From Flavivirga aquimarina (lineage in GTDB: Bacteria; Bacteroidota; Bacteroidia; Flavobacteriales; Flavobacteriaceae): DNA of 64,000 nucleotides. Shown here one piece after another: positions 8,501 to 18,063 of the stretch (position 1 is the first letter of the stretch; the number at the start of each line of letters is the position of its first letter). The stretch lies in NCBI RefSeq assembly GCF_030540835.1, contig NZ_JAUOEK010000120.1, positions 62,001 to 126,000 of the forward strand, read 5' to 3'. A program made the position numbers and the translations under genes. The notes under the pieces were generated by a model. The model made no database searches, was not told where the DNA came from, and saw nothing but the letters and a program-made list of their open reading frames with translations.

Positions 8501-9604
8501 TTAATCGCCATCGGCGTCTACGTAATCCACACTAATATTAAATGCCTGGAGCATATCTACTTTTAAAGATACCACTGCCAGTTGCAGGGCATCGTAAGCT
8601 TCTGTCATTTTAGTGTTATCAGTATTTATTTGCGAATTAAGATCGTCATTTAAAGCTTCTAGTTTTTGGCGGGCATCATTAAATCTGGTAGTAATCGTAG
8701 TCACCAAATCGTTTCGCTCTAAATTTTGCAAATAGGTTTTAAAACTTTCTCCTGTCGCACTGCTTGTATATGCCTTACCATTAAATAAATCCTGTACGGC
8801 ATTTAAGGCTTCTAAAACTAATTCTTTTGAAAATGATTTACCATAAAATCCTTCTACTTTTTCGGGTAATGGGTCGGTAGAAAATACTCCTGCTGGAATG
8901 CCTATTTTATTAGCACGTAATCCTTTTTCGTAATAAAAAACATAATCATTTGTAAACTTATTTAAAGCACTTGTAGCTGTATTACCAGTTTGGCTTACAA
9001 AAGTATCTTTATAAGAACCTGTCCAATCGTTTAGAACTGTTTCTGTTAAGGATTTCATTTGGTTTATTACATCCGAAAGGTAATTTTTATAATTAGCCTC
9101 TGCAAATTTTGCCAAGATTGAAGTATCGTCATTTGCCACACCATAAAGCAAATAATCTACCGCCGGAAAACCAACAGCATCATTGTTATTAACACTTGTC
9201 AAATCGTAAGTTCCCGCAGATACATTGTTTTCAATATCAATTGTATTTGTTGGATATACGTTCATTTGAAACCCATATAGCAAGGCTTCTGCTTCACCTA
9301 TGTTAAACATTTCTACATATTGCCATACTTTATAAGCTTCTAACCATGAAGCTCTCAGAGCATCTAAATTTGTTTGATCTGGCGTTGTTATAAATGTATC
9401 TTTATCCGACTCTAAAACTGAAAGTTTTGTGACTAAATCTTGAAATGCAGGAATAATGATATTGTTAGAGATGTTGGTCAATAAGGCTCCTCTATCAAAA
9501 GTATCTGTTTCTTCTGAAGGTTCATCATCTGAAGACGAAGAACCACAAGCCATCATAAAAGCAACGGCCGTTAACGTTAATAAAATCTTTCTTACTGTAA
9601 ACAT
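8501..9604 (-). CDS. Imelysin family lipoprotein (M75-like iron-regulated protein)
   Basis: A 367-residue lipoprotein. The signal peptide ends in a lipobox-like MMACGSS, putting the lipid on Cys20, followed by an acidic Ser/Asp/Glu linker. The remainder is the helical imelysin fold. NIGEAEALLYGFQMNVYPT and VGFPAVDYLLYG correspond to the conserved GxHxxE-like and GFPAxDYLL regions. Imelysins are periplasmic or surface proteins linked to iron acquisition; the family was first called a peptidase (M75), but activity is doubtful. It follows the DUF4856 gene with a hairpin between them and precedes the HTTM/receptor genes. Confidence 0.9.
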   Translation of the reverse strand: MFTVRKILLTLTAVAFMMACGSSSSDDEPSEETDTFDRGALLTNISNNIIIPAFQDLVTKLSVLESDKDTFITTPDQTNLDALRASWLEAYKVWQYVEMFNIGEAEALLYGFQMNVYPTNTIDIENNVSAGTYDLTSVNNNDAVGFPAVDYLLYGVANDDTSILAKFAEANYKNYLSDVINQMKSLTETVLNDWTGSYKDTFVSQTGNTATSALNKFTNDYVFYYEKGLRANKIGIPAGVFSTDPLPEKVEGFYGKSFSKELVLEALNAVQDLFNGKAYTSSATGESFKTYLQNLERNDLVTTITTRFNDARQKLEALNDDLNSQINTDNTKMTEAYDALQLAVVSLKVDMLQAFNISVDYVDADGD

Positions 9605-9638
9605 AAACTCTTGTTAAATATAATTTTGCAAAAATACT

Positions 9639-9678
9639 AAAAGTAGTTATTGTATCATGTAATACAATAACTACTTTT
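9639..9678 (-). terminator. 16-bp stem-loop between the DUF4856 and imelysin genes
   Basis: AAAAGTAGTTATTGTA (9639-9654) pairs perfectly with TACAATAACTACTTTT (9663-9678) around an 8-nt loop. It lies 26 nt after the DUF4856 stop. The T tract on the minus strand is interrupted (TTTTAGTATTTTT), so it may act as a partial terminator or as an mRNA 3'-end stabiliser within the operon. Confidence 0.75.
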
Positions 9679-9704
9679 AAAAAAACTAAATTCTTTTACT
9701 ATTT

Positions 9705-10898
9705 TTAGCTTCCGGCCTGTGCTGTCGTAAAGCTAAATTCAGCAGATATAGTATCTGATATAGTATCTAAAGTTTGGTCTGTTACATCCCAAAAACCATT
9801 TCCACTCATAAGTGTTGCTATAAAAGCATCTACTTCTGTCTTTGTAAAGTATGGTATATTTGTTCCTGGCTTTCTTGTAAACTGCAAACTGTAAACAAAT
9901 CCAAAACCTTCGGATAAATCATGAAAGGCAGAAGCATTGTCTGTTCCTAAATTAGCCTTTCCTTGTTGTAAATAATACACAGCTCTAATACCTATAATTT
10001 CTGATATTTTTTCTCTAATAATTTCTGCTTGCTCATCTCTAACATCATAATTCTTGGCTACGATTGCCGCTCTACCTAACTTAAAAGCATTATATACATC
10101 GTCTGCTATTCCTGCAAAATCTGCATCTTCTTCCACTCTTGACAGGTATTTGTTTAAAAAACTATCTGCTCCCAACTGTGGTAATTCAGGATCAGCTTCA
10201 TTGCCATATAAATACCCAAATGCTTCGTCCCATTTATGTTCCATAGTAGTGTAAGACTTACCATCCTCCAAAGTATCGGCATCATTATCTGTTACATTAG
10301 ATCCTGCATCTAAAACAGAAGTACCTAAGTAATTGTTAAGCATTTGGTCAACCATTAAAGCACCGATCAAGGCCTTATTAATGGCTTGATTGTATTCTAG
10401 ACCTTTGCCACTAATGTATCGTGTAGAACCGCCTCCGGCTTCTTGCAAATTACCCGCATTTCCCGCTGTAGCTGTAGTTCCCCAGTTTGGAAACACATCA
10501 TTGACCTGAGCTTCTATCCAACCATCAAAGTCTGCTTTAATAGCATTGGCATCGGTTGTATTTGCAGAAAAATAATCTGTAGAAGCTGCCGTTTTACTTC
10601 TTATGCTTTTGTCTGAAGCATTTAAATCTGTATCAGAGAAGTCATTATTTCCTTCTTCATGCGCAAACATGCCATCTAAAGCTACTTCTGTTACGGTATT
10701 ATCTATTAATGCAGATATTAACTCTTCTGCCATCTGAATTCTTGTAGTCTGACCGCTAAAAGATACTGTAGAAACTCCGTTTCTTTCAAAATTATAAGTA
10801 GCAGGAGCTACAACATTGTTTAGATTTGCATCATCATCATTAGAACATGATTGGAACAATGCCAATACAACTGAAAGGCTTAATACTATTTTTTTCAT
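9705..10898 (-). CDS. DUF4856 domain lipoprotein
   Basis: A 397-residue lipoprotein. I chose the ATG at 10898 over a TTG two codons upstream because it gives a compact signal peptide, MKKIVLSLSVVLALFQSC, with the lipobox Cys at residue 18. After an Asp/Asn-rich linker the protein starts with YNFERNGVSTVSFSGQTTR, a DUF4856 hallmark. It continues with a helical domain that includes HKWDEAFGYLYG and GFGFVYSLQFTRK. DUF4856 proteins are regularly found beside imelysins and resemble them in parts; a role in iron handling is inferred from that context. It is the first gene of the locus, driven by the promoter and twin palindromes immediately upstream. Confidence 0.87.
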   Translation of the reverse strand: MKKIVLSLSVVLALFQSCSNDDDANLNNVVAPATYNFERNGVSTVSFSGQTTRIQMAEELISALIDNTVTEVALDGMFAHEEGNNDFSDTDLNASDKSIRSKTAASTDYFSANTTDANAIKADFDGWIEAQVNDVFPNWGTTATAGNAGNLQEAGGGSTRYISGKGLEYNQAINKALIGALMVDQMLNNYLGTSVLDAGSNVTDNDADTLEDGKSYTTMEHKWDEAFGYLYGNEADPELPQLGADSFLNKYLSRVEEDADFAGIADDVYNAFKLGRAAIVAKNYDVRDEQAEIIREKISEIIGIRAVYYLQQGKANLGTDNASAFHDLSEGFGFVYSLQFTRKPGTNIPYFTKTEVDAFIATLMSGNGFWDVTDQTLDTISDTISAEFSFTTAQAGS

Positions 10899-10921
10899 TT
10901 TCAATATTTATTTAGTAATTT

Positions 10922-11017
10922 TTATTTAGACTTGTTTTAAATAACATTCAATTTAAAAATGCAAATATAAAACTCATAATTTGTTATGCAAAGTTTATTT
11001 AGATTAAATTTAAATAA
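10922..11017 (-). promoter_or_regulatory. Promoter of the iron locus flanked by two copies of one palindrome
   Basis: Minus-strand promoter: TTTG (10992-10989), 19 nt, TATATTTG (10969-10962), a textbook Bacteroidota promoter. Two 23-bp palindromes share the form TTATTTAGA-N7-TAAATAA on the plus strand, one at 10922-10944 and one at 10995-11017. The upstream copy ends 2-3 bp from the -33 box. The downstream copy lies just after the expected start site. Their spacing is 73 bp. A dimeric iron repressor such as Fur is the natural candidate given the genes controlled, but the binding protein is inferred. Confidence 0.75.
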
Positions 11018-11051
11018 ACTCTTAAAAAACAATTAATTAAACATCAAAAAA

Positions 11052-11915
11052 TTAATGATAAAAATTAAAAACCTTTGAAGCTTCATTATAAGCACTCTCA
11101 AAACTAAGTGCATTTAAGCTATTGGTTTTATTAGAAGTAAAGTAGGATAATAGCTTTTCGGTAGGCATATTGCCTGTTAATTCATCTTTTGCCATAGGGC
11201 ATCCTCCAAACCCTTGAATGGCTCCGTCAAAACGCCTACAACCAGACTTATAAGCAACATCGACCTTTTCGAACCATGTACTTGGTGTGGTATGTAAATG
11301 TGCTCCAAATTCAATATCTGGGTACATCGGGATTAAATTTGTAAAAAGATACTTAATGCTTTCTACATTCGAGCTTCCAATGGTATCGCTTAAAGATAAA
11401 ATTTTTACGCCCATATTCGAAAGTTTTTCTGTCCACTCGCCTACAATATCAACATTCCAAGGATCACCATAGGGATTACCAAAGCCCATTGATATATAAA
11501 CAACTACTTCCTTGCCAGACTTATCTGCAATTTCTAATATATCTGAAAGTGTTTCTACAGACTGTGCTATCGTTTTATGTGTATTACGCATTTGAAAGTT
11601 TTCTGAAATTGAAAACGGATAGCCTAAATAATCTATTTCGGGATGTTTGCTTGCATCTTCTGCTCCTCTTGTATTTGCAATAATGGCAAGTAACTTGCTA
11701 GTTGTTTTAGATAAATCTAGTTTTGATAATACCGCTGCAGTGTCAACCATTTGGGGAATAGCTTTAGGTGATACAAAACTTCCAAAATCAATCGTATCAA
11801 AACCAACACGAAGTAATGATTGGATATACTGTACTTTTTTCTCTGTTGGAATAAAGTCTTTAATACCCTGCATGGCATCTCGTGGACATTCAATAATCTT
11901 AACTTTGTTTTGCAT
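11052..11915 (-). CDS. Hydroxymethylglutaryl-CoA lyase
   Basis: A 287-residue enzyme of the HMG-CoA lyase / DRE-TIM metallolyase family, which cleaves HMG-CoA to acetyl-CoA and acetoacetate in leucine or ketone-body metabolism. Visible motifs are IIECPRDAMQGI at the N-terminus (substrate and metal region; the usual ExPRDGxQ has A for G), FGSFVSPKAIPQM, ISMGFGNPYGDPW, FGAHLHTTP (metal His pair) and the active-site loop GFGGCPMAKDELTGN with its catalytic Cys. The length is normal for bacteria. It stands alone on the minus strand, 136 nt from the divergent spondin gene. Confidence 0.93.
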   Translation of the reverse strand: MQNKVKIIECPRDAMQGIKDFIPTEKKVQYIQSLLRVGFDTIDFGSFVSPKAIPQMVDTAAVLSKLDLSKTTSKLLAIIANTRGAEDASKHPEIDYLGYPFSISENFQMRNTHKTIAQSVETLSDILEIADKSGKEVVVYISMGFGNPYGDPWNVDIVGEWTEKLSNMGVKILSLSDTIGSSNVESIKYLFTNLIPMYPDIEFGAHLHTTPSTWFEKVDVAYKSGCRRFDGAIQGFGGCPMAKDELTGNMPTEKLLSYFTSNKTNSLNALSFESAYNEASKVFNFYH

Positions 11916-12050
11916 CTAGTAAAAAAATGGAAGGATAAAAATACTATTATTTTGGTTAAGCTATTAGCAACGAAAAAAAGATTTTTTAATTAATGTGTAA
12001 GTTTTTTAATAATGAAACGACATTACAATTAACTTCTAATTAATCACATT

Positions 12051-12995
12051 ATGAAAAAAACTACCCTCTTATTTATTAGTATACTTTTTACATACATGTT
12101 ATCATTTAGTCAAAGTACAGCTAATTATACTATTGTTTTTGAAAGTATTTGGGAATCGGTTGCTATAAACTCTACTGAAGGTCAAAGCACTATTGCTTTA
12201 CCTTCAAATGCACACTGGTCTCCATTGGCTGTAGTAACACATCAAACTCCAGATGTATTTTTAATGATGGGCGCAGCTGCCTCATCCGGAATTGAAGACA
12301 TTGCCGAAACTGGTAGTACTAATGCTTTTGAGACTGAAGTCAATAATAATACAGATGCAGATAAGGTCATTATTGGTAGTGGTCTTGGTCTTGCTAAAGG
12401 CACGATCACTATAAATAACCTTGAGGTTAGCGAAGATTATCCTCTTATTACTTTAGCTTCTATGATTGCACCTAGCCCAGATTGGTTTATAGGCATTAAT
12501 GGTGTAAGTCTAAGGTCTGGAAACAATATTATTAATAATGGGTGGAAAGATACTTTTAGCATGGATCTTTTTCCTTATGACGCCGGCACTGAAGATGGAA
12601 ATGCTTATTCTGGAAGTAACCCCGATAGCGACCCTATAGATGTTATAACCAGTCGGTCTAATACAACTCCATTTAATGAAAAAAAAATAGGGACACTTAC
12701 ATTTACATATAATTCATCAACACTAAGTACCAGAACTGTAAATACGATTGAAGCTATAAAAATATCTCCAAACCCAACAATTAATGGAGTTATTACAATT
12801 TCAAATATTCAAAATATTGAATTAAGTTCAATAAAAGTTTATAACATATTGGGTAGCTTAGTTAAACAAATAGAAATTAAACAAAAATTAGCAAAACTAA
12901 GTGTAGATTTTTCAGACTTAAACAAAGGTATTTATCTATTAAACTTTAAAACAATTGATGATATAAATAGCTCTAAAAAGCTAGTAATCAACTAA
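12051..12995 (+). CDS. Secreted spondin-domain protein with T9SS type A sorting domain
   Basis: A 314-residue secreted protein. It has a signal peptide (about 1-20), then a Spondin_N domain (about 22-225). Recognisable segments are HWSPLAVVTHQTPDVFLMM, ASSGIEDIAETG, SMIAPSPDWFIGINGVSL, DLFPYDAGTEDGNAY and KIGTLTFTY, in the order seen in animal F-spondin N-termini and bacterial homologues. The C-terminal 75 residues (ISPNPTINGVITI...SSIKVYNILGSLV...LNKGIYLLNF) are a T9SS type A domain. The protein is therefore exported across the outer membrane and probably attached to the surface or released. The role is unknown; adhesion is a guess from the eukaryotic family. Confidence 0.88.
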   Translation: MKKTTLLFISILFTYMLSFSQSTANYTIVFESIWESVAINSTEGQSTIALPSNAHWSPLAVVTHQTPDVFLMMGAAASSGIEDIAETGSTNAFETEVNNNTDADKVIIGSGLGLAKGTITINNLEVSEDYPLITLASMIAPSPDWFIGINGVSLRSGNNIINNGWKDTFSMDLFPYDAGTEDGNAYSGSNPDSDPIDVITSRSNTTPFNEKKIGTLTFTYNSSTLSTRTVNTIEAIKISPNPTINGVITISNIQNIELSSIKVYNILGSLVKQIEIKQKLAKLSVDFSDLNKGIYLLNFKTIDDINSSKKLVIN

Positions 12996-13087
12996 AAATA
13001 ACACATATAACTAAAAGATGACCGATAAAATTTACGCTTAAACGTTTTTATTATTCATCTTTTTCATTAAGGCATACTTTTGAAAAA

Positions 13088-15049
13088 ATGTTTGCCCTAA
13101 TGAATATTTTTATTACTAAACCAAAATTCTTATTTTTTTCGATATTCCTATCGACAGCATATTGCATCTCTGGACAGAACGAAGCAGAACCTAGCTGTGG
13201 CACTACCACATCTGCGGAATCTCTTGAATATATACATAGTATAAAACCTCAAATTAAAAAATACGAACAAGAGTTCGCTTTTAGCAAATCTGGTAAAAAT
13301 AATACGCATAGAATTATTAATTCTATTCCTATTAAAGCTCATATTATTAGATCTTCTAATGGTTCAGGCGGACTTAGCACTTCTGATCTTTATAATGCTA
13401 TTGAAAATCTTAACTCTATATATGCTGATGCCTTCATGGAATTTTTCTTATGTGATGACATTAACTATATAGATGATGATATACTTTGCCATTTTAAAAA
13501 AGGCAATGAAAGTGGTTTTAAGGAAAAAAACTATACATCTGGTTTGATAAATATTTATTTTATAAACTATGTGGAAAATACTTCTGAGGAAAGTATTTGT
13601 GGCTATAGCAATAATATTGGGAGAGATAATGACATTATTATTATGAAGAACAGTTGTGCAACTAACGGTTCTTCTTTGGCACACGAATTAGGTCACTTTT
13701 TCTCTTTAGTACACACTCATGGACCAGATAATGGTAATATGACAACTGAACTGGTAGATGGCAGCAATTGTGATACAGATGGTGATGGTATTTGCGATAC
13801 ACCTGCAGATCCTAAGCTTTCTAGCAACAATGTTAATAATTTTTGCGAGTTTACAGGAATAGAAACAGATGCAAACGGACATACATTTAATCCGGATACA
13901 GGAAATTTAATGTCTTATTCCAGAAAGTCATGCAGAAACCATTTCACATCTCAGCAATTGGCCAGAATGTATGCCTTTTATCAAACTACAAAAAATTATT
14001 TAGCTTGCTCATCATTTAATGCTAATTTTAGTGCAGATGTTAGTACCACCTGTGAAGAAACATTAACTGTGAATTTTAGTAACAACTGTGCTAATGTTAC
14101 TAATTGGCAATGGGATGTAGACTCAGATGGCATTGTCGACTATACAAATCAAAACCCTTCTCATACTTATGACGCAGGTATCTATGATGTCACCCTTACT
14201 GTTTCCAATAAATCTAAAACGATAAAGAAAACGTTTTCAAAATTCATAAAAGTTGGTACAGAAATAGACCAAAAACAAGAAGATTTTGAAGGCTTTGAAA
14301 TAGCAGGAGATAACGGTTGGACTGCCGTAGATGTTTCTAATAATGGTTATAACTGGTATTCTAATTCAGGAAAAACAACTTCAGGCAACGCTACGGGACC
14401 TTTAAACGATAATACTTCAGAAGGTGCCATAGGAACGTATATTTATGCAGAAGCTTCAGGAGTAAGTCCAGGAGATGTTGCAGAATTTATTTCACCATGT
14501 ATTAATGTTACTACATCAAATACCAAACTGGAGTTTTCATATCATATGTTTGGTGGAAATATTGGAGAATTACACGTAGACATTGAAACAAATGATGGTT
14601 ATATTAATGATGTCATCCCGGCACTCTATGGAAGTCAACACGCTAATCAAAGTGATCCGTTTTTAAAACAAAGTGTTAATTTATCTTCTTATGAAAATCA
14701 AACTATAAAAGTTCGTTTTAGAGCTATAAGAGGTGCTAGTTGGGATGGTGATATTGCTATTGATGATATAAGTATTAAGAGCATTGATGAAAACCAAGAT
14801 ACTTCCAATTCGTTAGCAAATACAAAAATTTATCCAAATCCAATTACAAGCACAACACTTTATATTAAAGCTATAAATTCTGAAGATGTTATAAATTATC
14901 AAATTGCTAATTTAGTTGGACAGGTATTCTTATCGGGAACGCTAAGAAATCAAAACCAGCCAATTGATGTGAGTAGTTTATCTTCGGGGACTTACTTCTT
15001 GACAATTAGTAGTGTAAATTCCAGAATCATTAAAAAGATTATCAAATAA
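13088..15049 (+). CDS. Secreted M43-like zinc metalloprotease with PKD and T9SS domains
   Basis: A 653-residue modular exoenzyme with a signal peptide (a second ATG at 13100 would give a shorter, more typical one). The metalloprotease domain spans about 75-310, with the zinc site HELGHFFSLVH at 199-209 (HExxH plus a third His) and a Met-turn region, GNLMSYSRKSC. Ca-binding-like DTDGDGICDTP lies between. A PKD domain follows (about 312-395: WQWDVDSDGIVDYTNQNPSH). Then come a jelly-roll/MAM-like domain (about 400-570) and a T9SS type A domain (about 575-653). The Gly usual three residues before the third His is Ser here. It probably degrades extracellular protein. It follows the spondin gene by 92 nt and has the same export route. 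Confidence 0.87.
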   Translation: MFALMNIFITKPKFLFFSIFLSTAYCISGQNEAEPSCGTTTSAESLEYIHSIKPQIKKYEQEFAFSKSGKNNTHRIINSIPIKAHIIRSSNGSGGLSTSDLYNAIENLNSIYADAFMEFFLCDDINYIDDDILCHFKKGNESGFKEKNYTSGLINIYFINYVENTSEESICGYSNNIGRDNDIIIMKNSCATNGSSLAHELGHFFSLVHTHGPDNGNMTTELVDGSNCDTDGDGICDTPADPKLSSNNVNNFCEFTGIETDANGHTFNPDTGNLMSYSRKSCRNHFTSQQLARMYAFYQTTKNYLACSSFNANFSADVSTTCEETLTVNFSNNCANVTNWQWDVDSDGIVDYTNQNPSHTYDAGIYDVTLTVSNKSKTIKKTFSKFIKVGTEIDQKQEDFEGFEIAGDNGWTAVDVSNNGYNWYSNSGKTTSGNATGPLNDNTSEGAIGTYIYAEASGVSPGDVAEFISPCINVTTSNTKLEFSYHMFGGNIGELHVDIETNDGYINDVIPALYGSQHANQSDPFLKQSVNLSSYENQTIKVRFRAIRGASWDGDIAIDDISIKSIDENQDTSNSLANTKIYPNPITSTTLYIKAINSEDVINYQIANLVGQVFLSGTLRNQNQPIDVSSLSSGTYFLTISSVNSRIIKKIIK

Positions 15050-15051
15050 TT

Positions 15052-16089
15052 TTACGACTGTCTTTTAAGCAACGCTTTATTAATTTGTTTTATTAAGCTT
15101 GGGCCTTCGTAAATAAAACCAGTATAAATCTGTACTAAATCTGCCCCGGCATCTATTTTTTCAAGAGCATCTTTAGCAGAGTGAATACCTCCTACTCCAA
15201 TTATAGGAAATGCTTTATTGCTTTTACTAGATAGATATGCAATAACTCTAGTACTTTTATCCTTTATAGGTTGCCCACTTAAACCTCCATGACCTATATT
15301 TTCAAGTAACTCGCTTGAAGCCTTTAAACCACTTCTGTCCATAGATGTATTACTTGCAATAACACCATCCAGCTTTGTGGTAGCAACAAGGTCTACAATT
15401 TCGTCTAACTGTCCGTCGTTTAAATCGGGTGCAATTTTTAGAAGAATCGGTTTTGCGTTTTCAAATGTTGCATTTGCTGTTTGTACAGCTCCTATTAATT
15501 CTTCTAAATAATCTTTATCATTTAATTTAGCATGACTCCCTACATTTGGACAACTTACATTAAGCACAAAATAATCAACATACGGATGTAATGCATTAAA
15601 GCACTCTAAATAATCTTTGGTGTAATCTTCTGGTTTTGTATTGGTATTTTTTCCAATGTTACCACCTACAATCAATTTACCTTTATTCCTTTTTAATTGT
15701 AAAATAGCTGCTTCTAACCCTTCATTATTAAACCCCATTCGGTTAATAATCCCCTTATCATCTTTTAATCTAAATAACCTTTTCTTAGGGTTACCGGCTT
15801 GGCCTCTAGGAGTTACCGTACCTATTTCAATAAAGCCAAAACCAAAATTTGCCAGCTCGTTGTACAACACGGCATTTTTATCAAAACCAGCCGCTAAACC
15901 TACCGGATTTTTAAATGTCAATCCAAATAAGCTCCGTTCTAAACGCACATCTTCAATGACGTATAAACTTCTTAAAACAGGTCCAATTCCAGGAATTTTA
16001 GATATAAATTTTATTAACGAAAATGTGAAATGATGAATCTTTTCAGGATCGAATAAAAAAAATAGAGGTCGAAGTAATAATTTGTACAT
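15052..16089 (-). CDS. pyrD: Quinone-dependent dihydroorotate dehydrogenase (class 2)
   Basis: A 345-residue membrane-associated flavoenzyme that oxidises dihydroorotate to orotate in pyrimidine synthesis and passes electrons to quinone. The N-terminal amphipathic helix region ([20 protein letters not shown]) is class 2-specific. FMN-binding segments are [49 protein letters not shown] and [21 protein letters not shown] carries the class 2 catalytic Ser. It converges with the metalloprotease gene, 2 nt apart. Confidence 0.96.
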   Translation of the reverse strand: MYKLLLRPLFFLFDPEKIHHFTFSLIKFISKIPGIGPVLRSLYVIEDVRLERSLFGLTFKNPVGLAAGFDKNAVLYNELANFGFGFIEIGTVTPRGQAGNPKKRLFRLKDDKGIINRMGFNNEGLEAAILQLKRNKGKLIVGGNIGKNTNTKPEDYTKDYLECFNALHPYVDYFVLNVSCPNVGSHAKLNDKDYLEELIGAVQTANATFENAKPILLKIAPDLNDGQLDEIVDLVATTKLDGVIASNTSMDRSGLKASSELLENIGHGGLSGQPIKDKSTRVIAYLSSKSNKAFPIIGVGGIHSAKDALEKIDAGADLVQIYTGFIYEGPSLIKQINKALLKRQS

Positions 16090-16104
16090 TCGGTGTTATT
16101 TATG

Positions 16105-16135
16105 CAAAAGTACTTCTAAATAAAAAATTGAACAA
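16105..16135 (-). promoter_or_regulatory. pyrD promoter
   Basis: Minus strand: TTG (16135-16133), 20 nt, TACTTTTG (16112-16105). This matches the Bacteroidota -33/-7 consensus. The predicted start leaves a leader of only about 10 nt before the pyrD ATG at 16089. Confidence 0.7.
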
Positions 16136-16225
16136 TTCAAAAGCAAAAAAAATTAATAATCGTATTTTTAAACCCATAATAGTCATTAGGTTATTTCACT
16201 CAATCCGTATTAAATTCTATTTAAA

Positions 16226-17464
16226 ATGATCTCAAAAGAAAACATCATAAAACGATTTATAAGTTACGTTACTATCGATACAGAATCCGATCCGGCATCA
16301 AACACAACACCTAGCACAAAAAAGCAGTGGAATTTGGCTAATAAACTAGCCGAAGAGCTTAAAGCTATTGGGATGCATGATGTTACTATTGATGATAATG
16401 CATACATTATGGCCACACTACCAAGTAATGTAGACCACGATGTTCCTACTATTGGGTTTATTTCGCATTTTGATACCTCTCCGGATTTTACAGGAGCAAA
16501 CGTAAATCCACAAATCATTGAAAACTATGATGGACAAGATATTGTTTTAAATGCTTCTGAAAACATTATATTATCTCCAGATTATTTCGATGATTTATTA
16601 CTCTATGTAGGCCAAACTTTAATAACAACAGATGGCACCACACTTTTAGGTGCCGATGATAAGGCTGGAATTTGTGAAATTATTTCGGCCATGGAATATT
16701 TAATAAATCACCCGGAAATCAAGCACGGGAAAATCAGGGTTGGTTTTACTCCCGATGAAGAAATAGGTAGAGGTGCACATAAATTCAATGTCGAAAAATT
16801 TGATGCAGATTGGGCTTATACTATGGACGGAAGTCAAATAGGTGAGTTGGAATACGAAAACTTTAACGCAGCAAGTGCTGTAGTAAAAGTAAAAGGCAAA
16901 ATTGTACATCCAGGGTATGCAAAAGGTAAAATGATAAACTCTATGTATATCGCGCAAGAATTTATTAATTCCTTACCACGACTGGAAACTCCAGAACACA
17001 CACATGGGTATCAAGGATTTTTTCATTTACATAATATAAAAGGAGATGTTGAAGAAACTGTTTTAGAATACATTATTCGCGATCATGATAAAGGCCATTT
17101 TGAAGCTCGTAAAGAAGTCATGCAAAAGCTAACTAACGAGTTAAACTCACAATACAGTAGAGAAATTATTACTACCGAGATTAAAGACCAATATTACAAT
17201 ATGAAAGAAAAGATAGAACCAGTAATGCATATTGTCGATATTGTCGAAAAAGCTATGATACAACTTGGTATAGAACCGCTTATTAAAGCCATTCGCGGAG
17301 GTACAGATGGTTCGCAATTAAGCTATATGGGGCTGCCATGTCCTAATATATTTGCTGGTGGCCATAATTTTCATGGACGTTATGAGTATGTACCTGTTGA
17401 AAGTATGATTAAGGCAACCGAAGTGATTTGTAAAATTGCAGAGTTAACGGCTTCAGAGAAGTAA
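16226..17464 (+). CDS. pepT: Peptidase T (tripeptide aminopeptidase)
   Basis: A 412-residue M20B metallopeptidase that removes the N-terminal residue of tripeptides in the cytoplasm. Metal ligands and catalytic residues are visible: [11 protein letters not shown] (His, Asp), [27 protein letters not shown] (Glu-Glu), [19 protein letters not shown] and the C-terminal [19 protein letters not shown] and [10 protein letters not shown]. The length is standard. The stop codon is followed in the same frame by another 110 open codons, treated separately. Confidence 0.97.
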   Translation: MISKENIIKRFISYVTIDTESDPASNTTPSTKKQWNLANKLAEELKAIGMHDVTIDDNAYIMATLPSNVDHDVPTIGFISHFDTSPDFTGANVNPQIIENYDGQDIVLNASENIILSPDYFDDLLLYVGQTLITTDGTTLLGADDKAGICEIISAMEYLINHPEIKHGKIRVGFTPDEEIGRGAHKFNVEKFDADWAYTMDGSQIGELEYENFNAASAVVKVKGKIVHPGYAKGKMINSMYIAQEFINSLPRLETPEHTHGYQGFFHLHNIKGDVEETVLEYIIRDHDKGHFEARKEVMQKLTNELNSQYSREIITTEIKDQYYNMKEKIEPVMHIVDIVEKAMIQLGIEPLIKAIRGGTDGSQLSYMGLPCPNIFAGGHNFHGRYEYVPVESMIKATEVICKIAELTASEK

Positions 17465-17797
17465 GTATTTATAGTTGAAAAGCCTATAAAAGAGGAATCA
17501 CTTGAGGGTATTATTGGAAACAAAATTAAAAATAAATTAACCCTAATACGAGTTAAAAAGGACAGAGCATATTTCAATATAAAAAGAATAGTTAATTTGA
17601 ATAAAGAAAATATACTTAAGAACATAATTAATCTAAATATCAAATCTGAAGGCAAATTAGAGGTTGACATAGGAGGTAATTATATAAAAAAAATGTTCTT
17701 AGAGTCTTATTTTAGTTATGATGAGATTCTATATGAAAATAATATTATAAGATTCAATCAAAAACTTACTTTAGAGATAAATGCAATAATGCAATAA
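17465..17797 (+). pseudogene. 110-codon open frame directly after the pepT stop, without a start codon
   Basis: After the pepT TAA the same frame stays open for 110 codons to a TAA at 17795-17797. The coding-like composition is rich in Lys, Asn, Ile and Glu (for example VEKPIKEESLEG and LEVDIGGNYIKKMFLESYFS). There is no ATG before a late internal one at about 17692, and only weak TTG or ATT alternatives. No family is recognised and it does not resemble a PepT extension. A frame this long is unlikely by chance in such AT-rich DNA. I read it as the 3' remnant of a lost gene, or a gene with a non-ATG start. Confidence 0.45.
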
Positions 17798-18063
17798 GAC
17801 TTCTTTAAGACCTAATAATGAAAAAATGAACAAAGATGTATAGCTAATATACATCCTGCTAAAGTATCTAGAGATCATTACAGTAGTTTTTTAATATTCC
17901 TGGGAAATAGAAAAGAATTATAAATTCTTTTTTTAATGCAACGTTTTATAACTTCAGAACGCCAAGATGCTTATCGTAAATTATCAAAATTTTATTAAAT
18001 AAAATGCAATAGATTTAAAAAGTATCGTCTTTTTAATCAAAGACCCGCTTTAAACGGTTTTAA
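17798..18063. other. Intergenic region before the ECF sigma factor
   Basis: No convincing gene. A 20-codon ORF at about 17937-17999 (MQRFITSERQDAYRKLSKFY) has coding-like composition and could be another relic of the degraded gene upstream. The promoter of the sigma-factor gene should be in the last 60 bases, but I see no clear consensus. Confidence 0.35.

Noticed and set aside
11647-11919. Plus-strand 90-codon ORF in the HMG-CoA lyase gene
   Set aside because: Antisense shadow of a well-supported enzyme.
15641-16033. Plus-strand 130-codon ORF inside pyrD
   Set aside because: pyrD is unmistakable on the minus strand; the antisense frame is open because of codon usage.
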